A stretch of DNA of 64,000 bases from Epiperipatus broadwayi (Eukaryota > Onychophora > Udeonychophora > Euonychophora > Peripatidae), in the NCBI GenBank assembly GCA_028023455.1, contig JAQFVV010000050.1, positions 432,001-496,000 on the forward strand, written 5' to 3'. Numbering within the stretch: position 1 is the stretch's first letter; every line of letters begins with the position of its first letter. The notes below the pieces were generated by a model that did not search any database, was not told where the DNA came from, and saw only the letters and a list, made by a program, of their open reading frames with translations. Below are positions 11,510-22,982 of the stretch, one piece after another. Made by a program: the position numbers and the translations under genes.

Positions 11510-12692
11510 TACATTCAAATATCAGCCTTTCAAGCTAATTGTGCATACGCTTTTGCGAGTGCTAATAATAATAAATGAATACTTTCTCTCCAATACAAGA
11601 TATAGTATTTATGCAGGAATAAAATGAATCCACTTATTCCTACGACTATATATGAGCAAATCTGAAGTTCTGGCAAAGAAAGCATGGAGATGGAACGGTC
11701 ACTTTAAATTACTATATACGATGTCTGAATGAATGACGTCGGTGAAATTGTCTAGAATTTACTAAACGTCATTCCAACTGACACTTAATCATATGTAAAT
11801 AAGCATTTATTTTATATAGCGTATGTTTACAATTGTATTACATTCAAATATCAGCCTTTCAAGCTATTGTGCATACGCTTTTGCAATTGTTAATAATAAT
11901 AAATGAATACTTTCTCTCCAATACAAGATATAGTATTTATGCAGGAATAAAATGAATCCACTTATTCCTACAACTCAAATGCTTATATATGAGCAAATCT
12001 GAAGTACTGGCAAAGAAAGCGTGGAGATGGAACAGTCACTTTAAATTACTATATACGATGTCTGAATGAATGACGTCGGTGAAGTTGTCTAGAATTTACT
12101 AAATGTCATTCCAACTGAAACTTAATCATATGTAAATAAGCATTTGCTCATATATAAGTATTTGAGTCGTAGGAATAAGTGGATTCATTTTATTCCTGCA
12201 TAAATACTATATCTTGTATTGGAGAGAAAGTATTCATTTATTATTATTAACACTCACAAAAGCGTATGCACAATTAGCTTGAAAGGCTGATATTTGAATG
12301 TAATACAATTGTAAACATACGCTATATAAAATAAATGCTTATTTACATATGATTAAGTTTCAGTTGGAATGACATTTAGTAAATTTTAGACAATTTCACC
12401 GACGTCATTCATTCAGACATCGTATATAGTAATTTAAAGTGACTGTTCCATCTCCACGCTTTCTTTGCCAGTACTTCAGATTTGCTCATATATAAGCATT
12501 TGAGTCATAGGAATAAATGGGTTCATTTTATTCCTGCATAAATACTATATCTTGTATTGGAGAGAAAGTATTCATTTATTATTATTAACATTCGCAAAAA
12601 CGTATGCACAATTAGCTTGAAAGGCTGATATTTGAATGTAATACAATTGTAAACATACGCTATATAAAATAAATGCTTATTTACATAAGTTT
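11510..12692. repeat. Satellite-like unit in four copies: two direct, then two inverted
   Basis: A unit of about 329 bp is present at 11510-11838 (+), 11839-12145 (+), 12146-12495 (-) and 12496-12690 (-, partial). Each unit holds TCAAATATCAGCCTTTCAAG, GCATACGCTTTTGC, GAATGACGTCGGTGAA and ACATACGCTATATAAAATAA (either strand). Units are nearly identical. The switch in direction at about 12145 makes a palindrome of more than 1 kb. No coding frame crosses the units. Confidence 0.85.
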
Positions 12693-14099
12693 TCTTTTGT
12701 AGAAGAGAAAATAATTTAGTTTTTTCTTTTATCAAAGTTAGAGATTTGAAAAATGTATTTTCTTTATTGTGTGTTGATTAAAAATGTTATTTTATTAATT
12801 AATTAAAAGATTTATCTGAATTTAATTAGAAAATAATTGTAATAGAAAAAAACAAGCTGATAGCAATTTATTTTTATATGTTTTGCTAAAAATTAGATTT
12901 TTTAACTTAAGTCAGGAGTTTTTGGCCAGAGAGAGATAAAGGAAAAGGCAAGTTGTGCCTGAAAATCTGTACTTTTGAAAATAAGTTTTAGGTGGAAAAA
13001 AGGTAGTTGAAGTCTTATCCTGAAAGACTCTGGATTATTGGTGACACCATCAATCACTTCCAGAGTGTAAATGATGCTATTGTGTGGATTACTAATTCTT
13101 ATCTTGAAAGAATGCTGTTTGTTGACATGATTGAAGAAAACATGATGGAGCAGAAGCTCATTTAGTTCACTGGTCTTTTCTCTTCATTGCCATATGATGC
13201 CATAATAATTTCTGAGTACAATGCATGTCTAATAAAATAATGATATTAGGAAGTAAATGTCTAAATCTGAATCCTTGTGCCTCCTGTTTTATAATTTGCA
13301 CATGTAGAATATGCTGAAAGCCTTGAATTATGTGTCAAGTTTTTTTTAAAAAAAGAGAAAAGAAGATATGCAACAATTCAGATTTAGATATCTACTTCAT
13401 AATAACATTTTTCTCATTAGGTAGGCATTGCACTTAATAATTATGTATGGGTTCACATGATGATGAGGGGGAAAAGTCAGATAGATTAGATATTTCTAGA
13501 TATTACTGGAATTTCAACAATAGATGAAAGGTAATCTTTGATTCATTCTGTACCATCCAATGAAGTAGATATGGCCAATAAATCACAAATCATGTAGTTA
13601 ATGACTGTCAAAACATGACTACAATAAAAAATTTGAATTTAGTAAAGCCAATAGTGATTCTTTCTACTGATTAAAATTTCTGCAGGTTCTTTTATATTTT
13701 ATTAATAATTAAACTATCTAATTAAAAACAAATTCATATATTATGTAATTTATAAGATATTAAGATACATTTGATTTAATCTGAACATTAGCAAATAATC
13801 TTCAATTTGTTTTCTAATCATAATTTTTAATAAATCTATGTTCTGTCATTCTGACATCTTTATTATATATTTTTCAAACGATAAATCAAAAGTCACTATA
13901 TATAATACTTTTAAATATCATCACAAATATAAATGAATATACTTGATTAAATCACTAATCAAACTTTGATTGATAAAATTATAATAATTTATCACACAAA
14001 TAATTAAAATAATATATATTAAATCTGTTTTTTGACAAAATCAAAGATTTAATATTGTTGTATTATTTGCATATTTGTTATAAAAATGTAACTATTGGT
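12693..14099. other. Non-coding AT-rich stretch
   Basis: Nothing recognised on either strand. Confidence 0.5.
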
Positions 14100-14512
14100 A
14101 CTTCATTGTTAAATCCATTGTTCATATGTATTAAATATTTTCATGGATTAAGTATTCTGTGCAGTTATGCATAGGTGTTAGGGCATTCGACATAGGATCT
14201 AATGTTAATATCAAGTTAGATTGATGAGATGGATTATTTCACATTAGTACCATGCAAGATTAATATTATGGGTTATCTTACATTACTATCAGGTAAGACT
14301 GATATGAGAGATTATCTTACATTAGAATCAAGTAATATTTTTATGGTGGATTATGTTGTATTAGTATCAGATAATATTGTGAATTATATTTCATCACTGT
14401 TTGGTAAGCTTGTTATCACAGATTATCTTACATTAGAATCAGGAGAGATTGATGTGATGAAATCTATTGTTCATATATATTAAATATTTTCATGGATTTA
14501 ATATTCTTTGTG
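14100..14512 (+). repeat. Degenerate minisatellite block A (GATTATCTTACATTA type)
   Basis: About six units of 36-44 bp built on GATTATCTTACATTAGNATCAGGTGAGATTGATG-like sequence (variable). A 65-bp flank (14107-14160: CATTGTTCATATGTATTAAA, TTTTCATGGATTAA) is repeated at 14465-14512, bracketing the block. The open frame 14229-14483 is only read-through of the repeat. The block is a duplicate of 16283-16510. Confidence 0.8.
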
Positions 14513-14580
14513 ATTTGATATAGTTGATAGAGCATCCGATATGGGATTAGGAGGTCTCATGATTGATTCTGGCCCTAAAA
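14513..14580 (+). repeat. tRNA-like SINE fragment
   Basis: TAGTTGATAGAGCATCCGATA at 14520-14540 resembles a D-arm (A box) and TGATTGATTCTGG the B-box region, with tRNA-like spacing. A fragment of the same head lies at 14168-14200, and relatives at 42255-42345 (+) and 29275-29345 (-). Confidence 0.45.
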
Positions 14581-14812
14581 CATCTTATGAATACTGGAAA
14601 ACCATTAGCATTTTTTTTATGGATTGAATAAGATTCAAGTGAAATAATATGAAAAATTATCCATGTAAATAATGTTTTTGCAATGATGCAGTAAAATTTC
14701 TAGATAACCACCAGTTGAAATTGAGAGCCCTATGGTCAAAACCTCGCTTTAGTCATCAACATTTAGCTTGAGAATGATTTTAATTGATGTTATCTATCAA
14801 CATCATTGCTGC

Positions 14813-14866
<54 letters not shown>
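14813..14866 (+). repeat. (AAT)n microsatellite
   Basis: About 18 uninterrupted triplets. Confidence 0.95.
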
Positions 14867-14867
<1 letters not shown>

Positions 14868-14896
14868 TCAATTCAATTCTTATTTATTACGTGCAT

Positions 14897-15019
<123 letters not shown>

Positions 15020-15565
15020 GAGATTCTACAAATATTCAAAAATAATGGAATACCCACCATAAGGGCAGCCACTTTCAGCCTATATGCATTCTGGTGTACC
15101 AGATGCACTTTTACACTGGGCAACAACACGAGAAGGCACCCTAACACCTATAGGAACAAATTGCAAAAAATAAAAGAAAGAGACAGCATTATTGCACCAC
15201 CTGATATCTTTGCAGCAACATGGTCTCTTTTTAAAATTCAGGCCACTTTATAATAAAGGATATAATAGAAAAGGACAAAGGCAAACATGAAATTCAGTGT
15301 TGCAAGAACATGAAAAAATTACAGATATCATGATCATTGATATATATTGTACATAAACTTGACAATAAATATTTCATAGTGTGAAAAAATCAAAAACATT
15401 GTGAAAGCCACTATCTAAGTTCTAAAAAGTCAATTTTTAAGTGCAAATAGACTAATCAAATATACAGACTGTAATTTAATAACTGTGTAAACCTATGTAT
15501 AACACTATGTATAATCAACAACCAATGTAACCACTTGTTTTTGAATAAAGAGACCTTTAAAACAT
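15020..15565 (+). repeat. Unknown repeat with coding-like segment (family 5) and 3' tail
   Basis: Frame 15024-15253 encodes about 75 residues including FSLYAFWCTRCTFTLGNN, RRHPNTYRNKLQK and ERDSIIAPPDIFAATWSLF. The minus strand at 62460-62242 encodes the same protein segment with conservative changes. Downstream lie AT-rich sequence and an AATAAA (15544) before an A-rich end that runs into (AAT)n. This looks like the last exon or 3' end of a retrotransposon or retrocopy. I do not recognise the protein family. Confidence 0.5.
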
Positions 15566-15612
15566 AATAATAATAACAACAACAACAACAACAATAATAA
15601 TAATAATAATAA
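15566..15612 (+). repeat. (AAT)n/(AAC)n compound microsatellite
   Basis: AAT, then AAC, then AAT triplets directly after the family 5 tail, as if grown from its poly(A). Confidence 0.9.
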
Positions 15613-15685
15613 AAAGTCAGATGTCACATGACTTATATATAGCTTGCAATTACCAATATGTAAACTTAAGAGCATGCTAACGCTC

Positions 15686-15934
<249 letters not shown>

Positions 15935-16079
15935 TGGAAGAACTACCATATTTTTTTATTTGATATTTACCCATATTAAATTTGAGACCTACAATATAAA
16001 TTCTGATATAATGAGCCATAGGGCTTCACTGCAAAGAATTTATAAAAAATTATCAAACACCTTTAAGCACAACAATTAC

Positions 16080-17395
16080 TATATGGTGATAATTTTATAT
16101 GCAAAAGGATAATTATATTAATATCAGGTGAGATTGGTATGAAGAATCATAATATATTAATATCAAGTGAGATTAATGTTAAAGATTTACATTAGTATCA
16201 GGCGTGATTGATGCAGTGATGTATTATATTAATATCCAGAAGATAGTGATGTGATGGATTATGTTAATATCAAGTTAAAGTGATGTTCTGGATTATTTCA
16301 CATTCGTATCATTCAAGATTAATGTTATGGAGGATCTTACATTACTATCAGGTGAGATTAATATGAGAGATTATCTTACATTAGAATCAACTCAGATTGA
16401 TATTATGGATTATATTTGATTAGTATCAGATGATGTTATATTTCATCACTGTCACAGGTGAGCTTGATATCATAGATTATATTACATTAGAATAAGATGA
16501 GATTTATATGATGGAATTACATTACTAGGAGGTGGAATTGATATGATGAGTTGTCTTACATTACTATTAGGTGAGGTGATGTGGTGATGGATTATCTTAC
16601 ATTAATATTAATACAATATTAATGTGATGGATTATCTTATATTAATATCATGTTATAATAAAGTGATGTTATTTTACATTAGTGTCAAATGGAATTTTAA
16701 GTTAATGTCATATGAGATAGAGATTGATGTGATGGTGGATTGTCTTATATTAATATTCAGATATTGATATGGTAGATTATTTTATGTTCGTTTCAGGTGG
16801 CATTGATACCATGGATTATCTTACATTAGAATCAAGTGAGATCCTAAGTTAAAATTACATGAGATACATGTAATGGATTACCCTATATTAATATCAAATG
16901 AGATTAATGTGAGGGATTATGTTACCTTAGAATATAATTAGATGGATGTGATAGACTATTTTACATTAGTATCAGGTAAAACAAGGATTATATTACATTA
17001 GCATTAGGTGAGATTGATGTCACGGATTAACTTACATTACTATCAGATGATATTGATATAATGGATTATTTTATATTAGCAATGTTGGGGATATGACAGT
17101 GATAAGATGGATTATTTGACAGTATTAGGTGAGATTGATATGACAGAGTATCTTATATCACTATTAGGTATGTTAATGTTATGGATTATCTTATATTAAT
17201 ACCAGGTGAGATTAATATAACAGATTATCTTACATGAATGTTAAGTGAAATTGACTTGATGGATTATCTTACATTATTATCAAATGTGATTAATATGAAA
17301 GATTATCTTACATTAGAATCAAGCACAATTATTGTGACAGATTAATTTACATTAGTATCAAATGATATTGATATGATGGATTATCTTATATTAAC
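16080..17395 (+). repeat. Degenerate minisatellite block B (GATTATCTTACATTA type)
   Basis: About 1.3 kb of 36-44 bp units built on GGATTATCTTACATTAG and TATCAGGTGAGATTGATGTG. Units are heavily diverged. Segment 16283-16510 aligns over its whole length with block A (14226-14460), including ATTTCATCACTG, which is rare elsewhere in the array, so there is a higher-order duplication. Non-coding. Confidence 0.85.
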
Positions 17396-17682
17396 TTATT
17401 ATGTAACCAACACAATAATAAAAGAGGTATTCCATAAACAACACAAAAAGTACAAGAGCTATTAATTAATTTTTTATTCCAAATTATAAGATAAACTTTT
17501 TTAACTCATTGTCATATTTTTTTGAACATTATTGAGAGAAATTCTCCAATTAAAAAATAAAGCATTCAAAATTTCTATAACTAAGGCATTAAAATATAAT
17601 GTAATAAAATTTATTTCTTATATCATTTATTTATTTATAAATATTAATTTGCTAAATTCACTATATAATAGTGAATTAAATT
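17396..17682. other. Non-coding stretch
   Basis: AT-rich, no features seen. Confidence 0.5.
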
Positions 17683-17699
17683 GAATTATTATTATTATT

Positions 17700-17783
<84 letters not shown>

Positions 17784-17935
17784 GTTGTTGTTGTTGTTGT
17801 CCTCCTTCTCCTCCTCCTCCTCATCTTCTACTTTTTTCCTTCTTTTTCTTCATATTATGATGACGGTGATTATTATTATTATTATTATTGCAGTTGTTAT
17901 TACTATTATTATTGTTATTATTATTATCATCATTA
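17683..17935 (+). repeat. Compound microsatellite (ATT/ATC/ATT/GTT/CTC)
   Basis: Ordered blocks of ATT, ATC, ATT, GTT and CCT/CTC triplets (17683-17830) and a second ATT-rich block (17868-17935). Confidence 0.9.
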
Positions 17936-18616
17936 ATAATTAACTATTAAAATTAATTATTATTAGAAGTAATTTGTCAAAATATATATTTAATCTCATC
18001 TATTGCACTTTATGAAATGATCAGGATAAATCAATATCTAGTTGGCCCATTGCAAAGTAGCAACTTCTCTAATTTTTCTTCATAAATGAATAATAGACAT
18101 AAAGACAATACTCATTAGATTGACTAATTTCTGGATGGTAAAAATATGAATATATTCCTATCAGTATTTATCTCTAGCTAATAATAGCTAGGTATTTATT
18201 TCTGATCAATCTGGTTATTTGAATTTGGTTATGAGCTAGCGACCTAGAAAAAAGAATCTTATGCCTCTTTACATAAACCAAGAATATAAAAATGGATAAA
18301 ATATTTAAATTTTGGCTGTTTAAATATTCTTCATCTTTATAATTAATTTGCTAAAAATAAAGTGAATAGAGAAAAAAATCTCCAGTGAAATATTGCTTAT
18401 TAAAATTTATATATTTCAATGGTTAGGGTTGATTTAAGTTGAATAATGATGTCAAATAAATTAATTTTAAACGAATTTTATTGTTTATTGAATACCGTTT
18501 CCTTGAGTTATTATTACTTAAACCCCCACAAGCTATTCCTTTTTAGAGTATTTGTATGTACGATTTAAAATCTAAGTTATTAGTATACGTGTATTGGTGA
18601 TTATTTATTTTTTCAA
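17936..18616. other. Non-coding AT-rich stretch
   Basis: No features recognised. Confidence 0.5.
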
Positions 18617-18752
18617 CATGTGTGTGATCAGGTGGGTCAGCAATATAAGATGGCACTGAGAGTAGTGGGTCCTGTAAATGTCTGTTGAGTTCGAATTCCG
18701 CATATATTACACATATAAATGCAGGTTTAAGCCTGTCTAATGTATATACTTA
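18617..18752 (+). repeat. Family 1 SINE, tRNA-like part only
   Basis: Contains GTGTGATCAGGTGGGTCAGC, GGCACTGAGAGTAGTGGGTC and the B-box-like GAGTTCGAATTCCGC (18687-18701), then ATATTACACATAT and GCAGG...GCCTGTCTAATG. It aligns with 40690-40800, where the same segment follows an intact hammerhead-like part. Confidence 0.6.
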
Positions 18753-18855
18753 TTTAAAAAAAGTAATTCATCAGCAATTTTATTATATATATATATATTC
18801 TGAAATAAAAATAAAATGTGAGTAAGTATCTTTTTTAAAAACATTTTCCATGTTA

Positions 18856-18930
18856 TTGATTTAAAACAAGCCTTCGACAGAATAGCTCAGTTGGCTAGAG
18901 CTTTGCCTTAAAATTCGATATTCATGAAAT
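18856..18930 (+). repeat. Ambiguous: tRNA-like D-arm or RT motif remnant
   Basis: GAATAGCTCAGTTGGCTAGAG (18880-18900) is a good tRNA D-arm / A box, but no B box follows. The same bases also translate as VIDLKQAFDRIAQLA, close to the AFD block of non-LTR RTs, with no supporting motifs nearby. I cannot choose between them. Confidence 0.3.
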
Positions 18931-19084
18931 ATAAAGAATATTTGTGTGGCTTTTGTTTTTCAAAAGTTAGGAAAAATAGAGTAACATATAAAAATATTAA
19001 CTGATGCTAGCATATCAATTATTTTAACAATAGTTACTATAAAATAATAATCTCAAACTTTATGAATATGTTTACGTTTAATTA

Positions 19085-19365
19085 TATATATATGTTGATA
19101 CAAAGATTTACACGGGTTCCATATATAAAAGACATATTTTGCGGGTTCATCCGTGTTAAAATATTTTAAAATACTGACGTTTCGACTTGGTAACACAAGC
19201 CATCCACTGAGTAATAAAAAGTAGAAACACGGTTGTAGAGGTGCTACAATCACTGATTTGAAAAAAAAAAAACCTTAACGTTAAAGTTACCAAGTCGAAA
19301 CGTCAGTATTTTAAAATATTTTAACACGGAGGAACCCGCAAAATATGTCGTTTATATATATATAT
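19085..19365. mobile_element. Inverted pair of Penelope-like element ends
   Basis: The minus part (about 19262 to 19085) and plus part (about 19268-19365) are both copies of the Penelope 3' region found at 26400-26570. They share CCAAGTCGAAACGTCAGTA, TTTTAACACGG and AACCCGCAAAATATGT. They meet head to head at a poly(A) (19261-19272) with no coding sequence between. Two severely 5'-truncated copies in inverted orientation are the simplest reading. Confidence 0.8.
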
Positions 19366-19639
19366 ATTTATGTCAAATAAAAAACGCTATGTACATTGAT
19401 AAAAATTGAAAAGCTTTAAAATATAGGTTGTGCAAAAATTTTTCACTCATTCCTAAGGTATTTAAAAAGTAAATAAAAACCAGTCACTACCTAATGTGAA
19501 AAAGATGTAGTGAAAGATATCAAGTGGACAAGGAGATTTAGATGATTGATATCGTTAGTTTACCTGATAATCGAAAGTTGTTCATGAAATATATAATGAG
19601 AAATGCTGCACTAAGTTTCTGTGTTGATGGGTGATTGTG

Positions 19640-22016
19640 ATATAGTGAGCTGAGGTAAGAATAATAATAATAAAAAAGCCATATTTATCATCATCATCAT
19701 TATCAGTTCCAACTTATATATATATATAATAAATAATAATTATAGTACTAACTATTTATAGGTAATGTTTTGAGATTAACTCATTGCAACTGATGTGATG
19801 TGATGCACGGTGACTTCTCCCTATATGGAGTCAGAAATCTCTCAGCAACTATGCCCAGAGAAACATGTTAACCACTTTGACTTCCGTTTATATTTCCCAC
19901 CCTAAGTTTTCCCATATTCTTTTCTATCCTGCTCCAACCCGTTTCCACATCATAATCTTTGTCAACTCCAAGGCCTTTATATCTAAATCCCCTTGTCTTT
20001 TCCCAAACCAATAAGCCACTTTCTGTATAATCATTTTATTTATATTTATTCTTCCACAACTTCATTATTTGTACCCTTTCTGCTTTCAGGCATTTACATT
20101 AAATTAACAGATGCCTGCTTAAATATAATTAAATAGCCCTTTAGTGTCAAAAAATAACAATACATTTTATAATTAAAAAAATATCTTTAACTTTTAAAAA
20201 GGTATTGCCATTGTCCATGGAGGGTTATTCAACTGTATTTAAACAGTTGCTATGCATTAATATCAAAAGACTATCATCTTTCTTATCATTTTAACAACTG
20301 CAGGATGAAGATCTTTCCAAGTTCAATTCAACTTCTCTGATTTCCAGTCTCTCTTCTTCACATCCCCACAACATTTCCTTATTTGTCCATCAAATTCACA
20401 TATAGTCTTTTTCTAGGTCCTTAACAATCTCTTGGAATCCAGTTTAAAATTTCAACTGTACATCTATTATTTATAGCAATACGACCAGCCCAATTTCCAT
20501 TGAATCCCTTCTTTCAATGATATCAGTAACACCTGTTTGTTCTCTCACCTGCGTATTTCATTTTTGATCTATTCTTGTTACTCTTAACACACATCTCTCC
20601 ATACTTCATTGAGCAGCCTGAAGTCTCTGTATTGCTCTTCTGTTATATACCCTAGTCTCAGATCCACAATTAAGAATTAGTAACACATATATATTTAAAA
20701 TTTTCTTTCAAACACAGGTGGATTTCCATTTAATATTAAATTGTTTCTACCAGAAGCATTCCAACCAAGTTTAATTCTGTGATTAATTTTATCCATTATG
20801 TTTTCATCTGTAATAATAATATGACCAAGGTATATGTAGTTATTAACTTTTTCTAACTCATCATTTTCAATCTTTATTTTCTTCTTTTGAAAAAATCCAT
20901 TGAACATTACTTTAGTCTTTTTAACGTTTACCTTTAGTGTCACTTCCTTACTTTCATCTGATAACTGTTGCAACATTTCTGAAGCTTTAATACATTATTT
21001 GCAAAAACAACTATATCATCTGTAAAATGTAGATGACTTAAACAATCTTCTTTTGCTTTTATTCCCTTGCTTTCTATTTAAATCCATAGAATATTCCTTG
21101 CAAAACTGCTGTAAGAAGTTTTAAAGATATAGTGACACCCTGTCATACATCCTTCTCAATGTCAATCTTCCTAGTATTATTATGTAATCTAATTGGTGTG
21201 GTTGCATTTTTATAAATATTCTTTAGATTATAACAATAATCTGGGTTTATATGTTAATGATTTAATCATAGAGAATCAAATGGATTTTCATAATCTACAA
21301 ATTCAAAGCATAATGGTAATTGATATTCATTGGTCCTTTTAATAATTTCTCTCAATACTTGGATATAATTCATTGCACTAAAACTACTTTTAAATCTAAC
21401 TTGTTCATTTAATTGGTTAAAATCCAAAGTTTTCTATAGACAAGTTGTAATTATTTTGATAAAAATTTTGTATAGAAAAAGACTGATACATCTGCAATTA
21501 TCTCCTTTCCTTTCTTAAATATTAATATTAATACTATATTCTTTCAATAATCTGGTATATTACTATCATTTAGACATTTGGTATATATCTTTGCCGAAAA
21601 ATTTTCTCTTTCTTCATCTGCTTCTTTGAAGATATTGATTATAATTCCATTATTACCTACAGTTTTCCCCTTCTTCAACAATTTAATTGTATGTCTCACT
21701 TCTTCATTTAAAATCCTGGCTAATTCAGAAGATATACTAGTTATAGAGGGACTTTTCCTTGTTCTTTATTGCTACATAATTCTTGATAAAACTCTTCTAT
21801 ACTTTTTAGTATTAATTCCATCTTTTTGCTTATTGCAAAAATAACTTTCTTACCAATACCAAGATGTTATTTTACACTCTTGACACTTTTATTTTATTCT
21901 ACAGATTTTCTTTCTAGTTCACAATTATACTTATTTATGTCAATATCAACTCTATTTCACATTTTCAAAATTTGTGATATTCAATTCTTTAATGCATCAT
22001 TTGTATATATATATAT
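19640..22016 (-). pseudogene. RTE-type non-LTR retrotransposon, RT and 3' half (degraded)
   Basis: Minus strand, in order from 22016 down: a decayed linker and RT N-terminus (22000-21100), the catalytic block HLHFTDDIVVFA (about 21045-21002; an F.DD form), the frame 20976-20695 with SDESKEVTLKVNVKKTKVMF and VNNYIYLGHIII (after the catalytic block), then GSETRVYNRRAIQRLQAAQ (about 20665), RVTRIDQK...VTDIIERR (about 20560-20500) and the 3' UTR. It ends in GATGATGATGATAA (19705-19690), typical of RTE tails. Stops and frameshifts are frequent. The 5' half is at 26576-27650, beyond the inserted Penelope pair. Confidence 0.8.
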
Positions 22017-22079
22017 ATAATACATATTTTGCGGGTTCATCTGTGTTAAAAACTTTTAATATCAATATACTGACATTTC

Positions 22080-22122
22080 GACTTGGTCACACAAGCCATC
22101 CACAGAGTTATAAAAAGGTAGA
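22080..22122 (-). ncRNA. Degenerate hammerhead-like motif in Penelope terminal repeat (minus copy)
   Basis: Inverted counterpart of 26435-26482. Here the palindromic cleavage region reads GAAATGTCAGT, not GAAACGTCAGT. Hammerheads are established in Penelope terminal repeats. The first core box here is CTGTGGAT, so it departs from CTGANGA and is probably inactive. Confidence 0.4.
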
Positions 22123-22929
22123 AAGACGGTTGTAGAGGCGCTACAATCACTGGTTTGAATAAAACATTAAAAATCCCACCAATAGCAAAAATGTTAAATT
22201 TAAGAATGTTTTTTAAAGAAATCTTTCCAAATAGGAGGAAGTTTGCACGTATCATCTCGCTTATTGATACAATCTGGCCTTTTAAGTATCTCAATGGCTT
22301 CTCTGATTTTGCATTGGTAGAGATTATCACATCTGGATATGATCCTGGTACTAGAAAAATCTATTTTATGACCTGAATCTATAGTATGGAGTGAGAGTGC
22401 TGATGATGATGAGTGTTGTTTAACTGCATTAGCATGCTCATCTCTCCTAACACTGATGCGACGATTACTCATACCTATGTAAGAAGCTTTACAATTTTTA
22501 CATGAGATTTGATAGACACCATGAGATTCAAGAGGGATTGAATCCTTAGGCTTGGTTATTATATTGCTGATCTTTTGATGAGCAGAAAATGCTGTATCTA
22601 TATTATAGCATTTTAATATACGTCCGATACTGTCTGTAGTTCCTTTTACATATGGAACACAAATCCTAATAGCTGACTTATCATCTTTTTGTTTCCTATT
22701 TTGTCTATTTTGGGCTTGAAATAAGGCTTTTTTTATAAATTTGTAATTATAACTATTTGCTAATAAAACACTATTAATATGATTTATTTCTTCTTTCAGA
22801 TGTGTGTCATCTGAAAGGTTAATTGCTCTATTTAAAAGAGTTTTGGCTACAGAAACTATCTGAGTTGGGTGATGATGAGAATGGAAATGTAAATATCTGT
22901 CTGTGTGTGTATCCTTTCTGTAAATAGAA

Positions 22930-22982
22930 AAAGATAAACTATTTGGTGTTCTGGTGACTAGAACATCAAATAGTTTATCTTT
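22930..22982. repeat. Perfect 16-bp inverted repeat made by a templated mutation
   Basis: AAAGATAAACTATTTG (22930-22945) and its exact complement (22967-22982) surround a 21-base loop. In the sister copy (about 25562-25622) the corresponding first arm is different sequence encoding KLPFLDVLV. The minus copy therefore gained a complement of its neighbour, as expected from a template switch at a quasi-palindrome. The change removes the conserved PFLD segment and ends the frame. Confidence 0.85.

Noticed and set aside
18856-18890. RT motif VIDLKQAFDRI as evidence of a LINE
   Set aside because: Stands alone with a stop soon after and no neighbouring blocks; equally explained by a tRNA-like D-arm.
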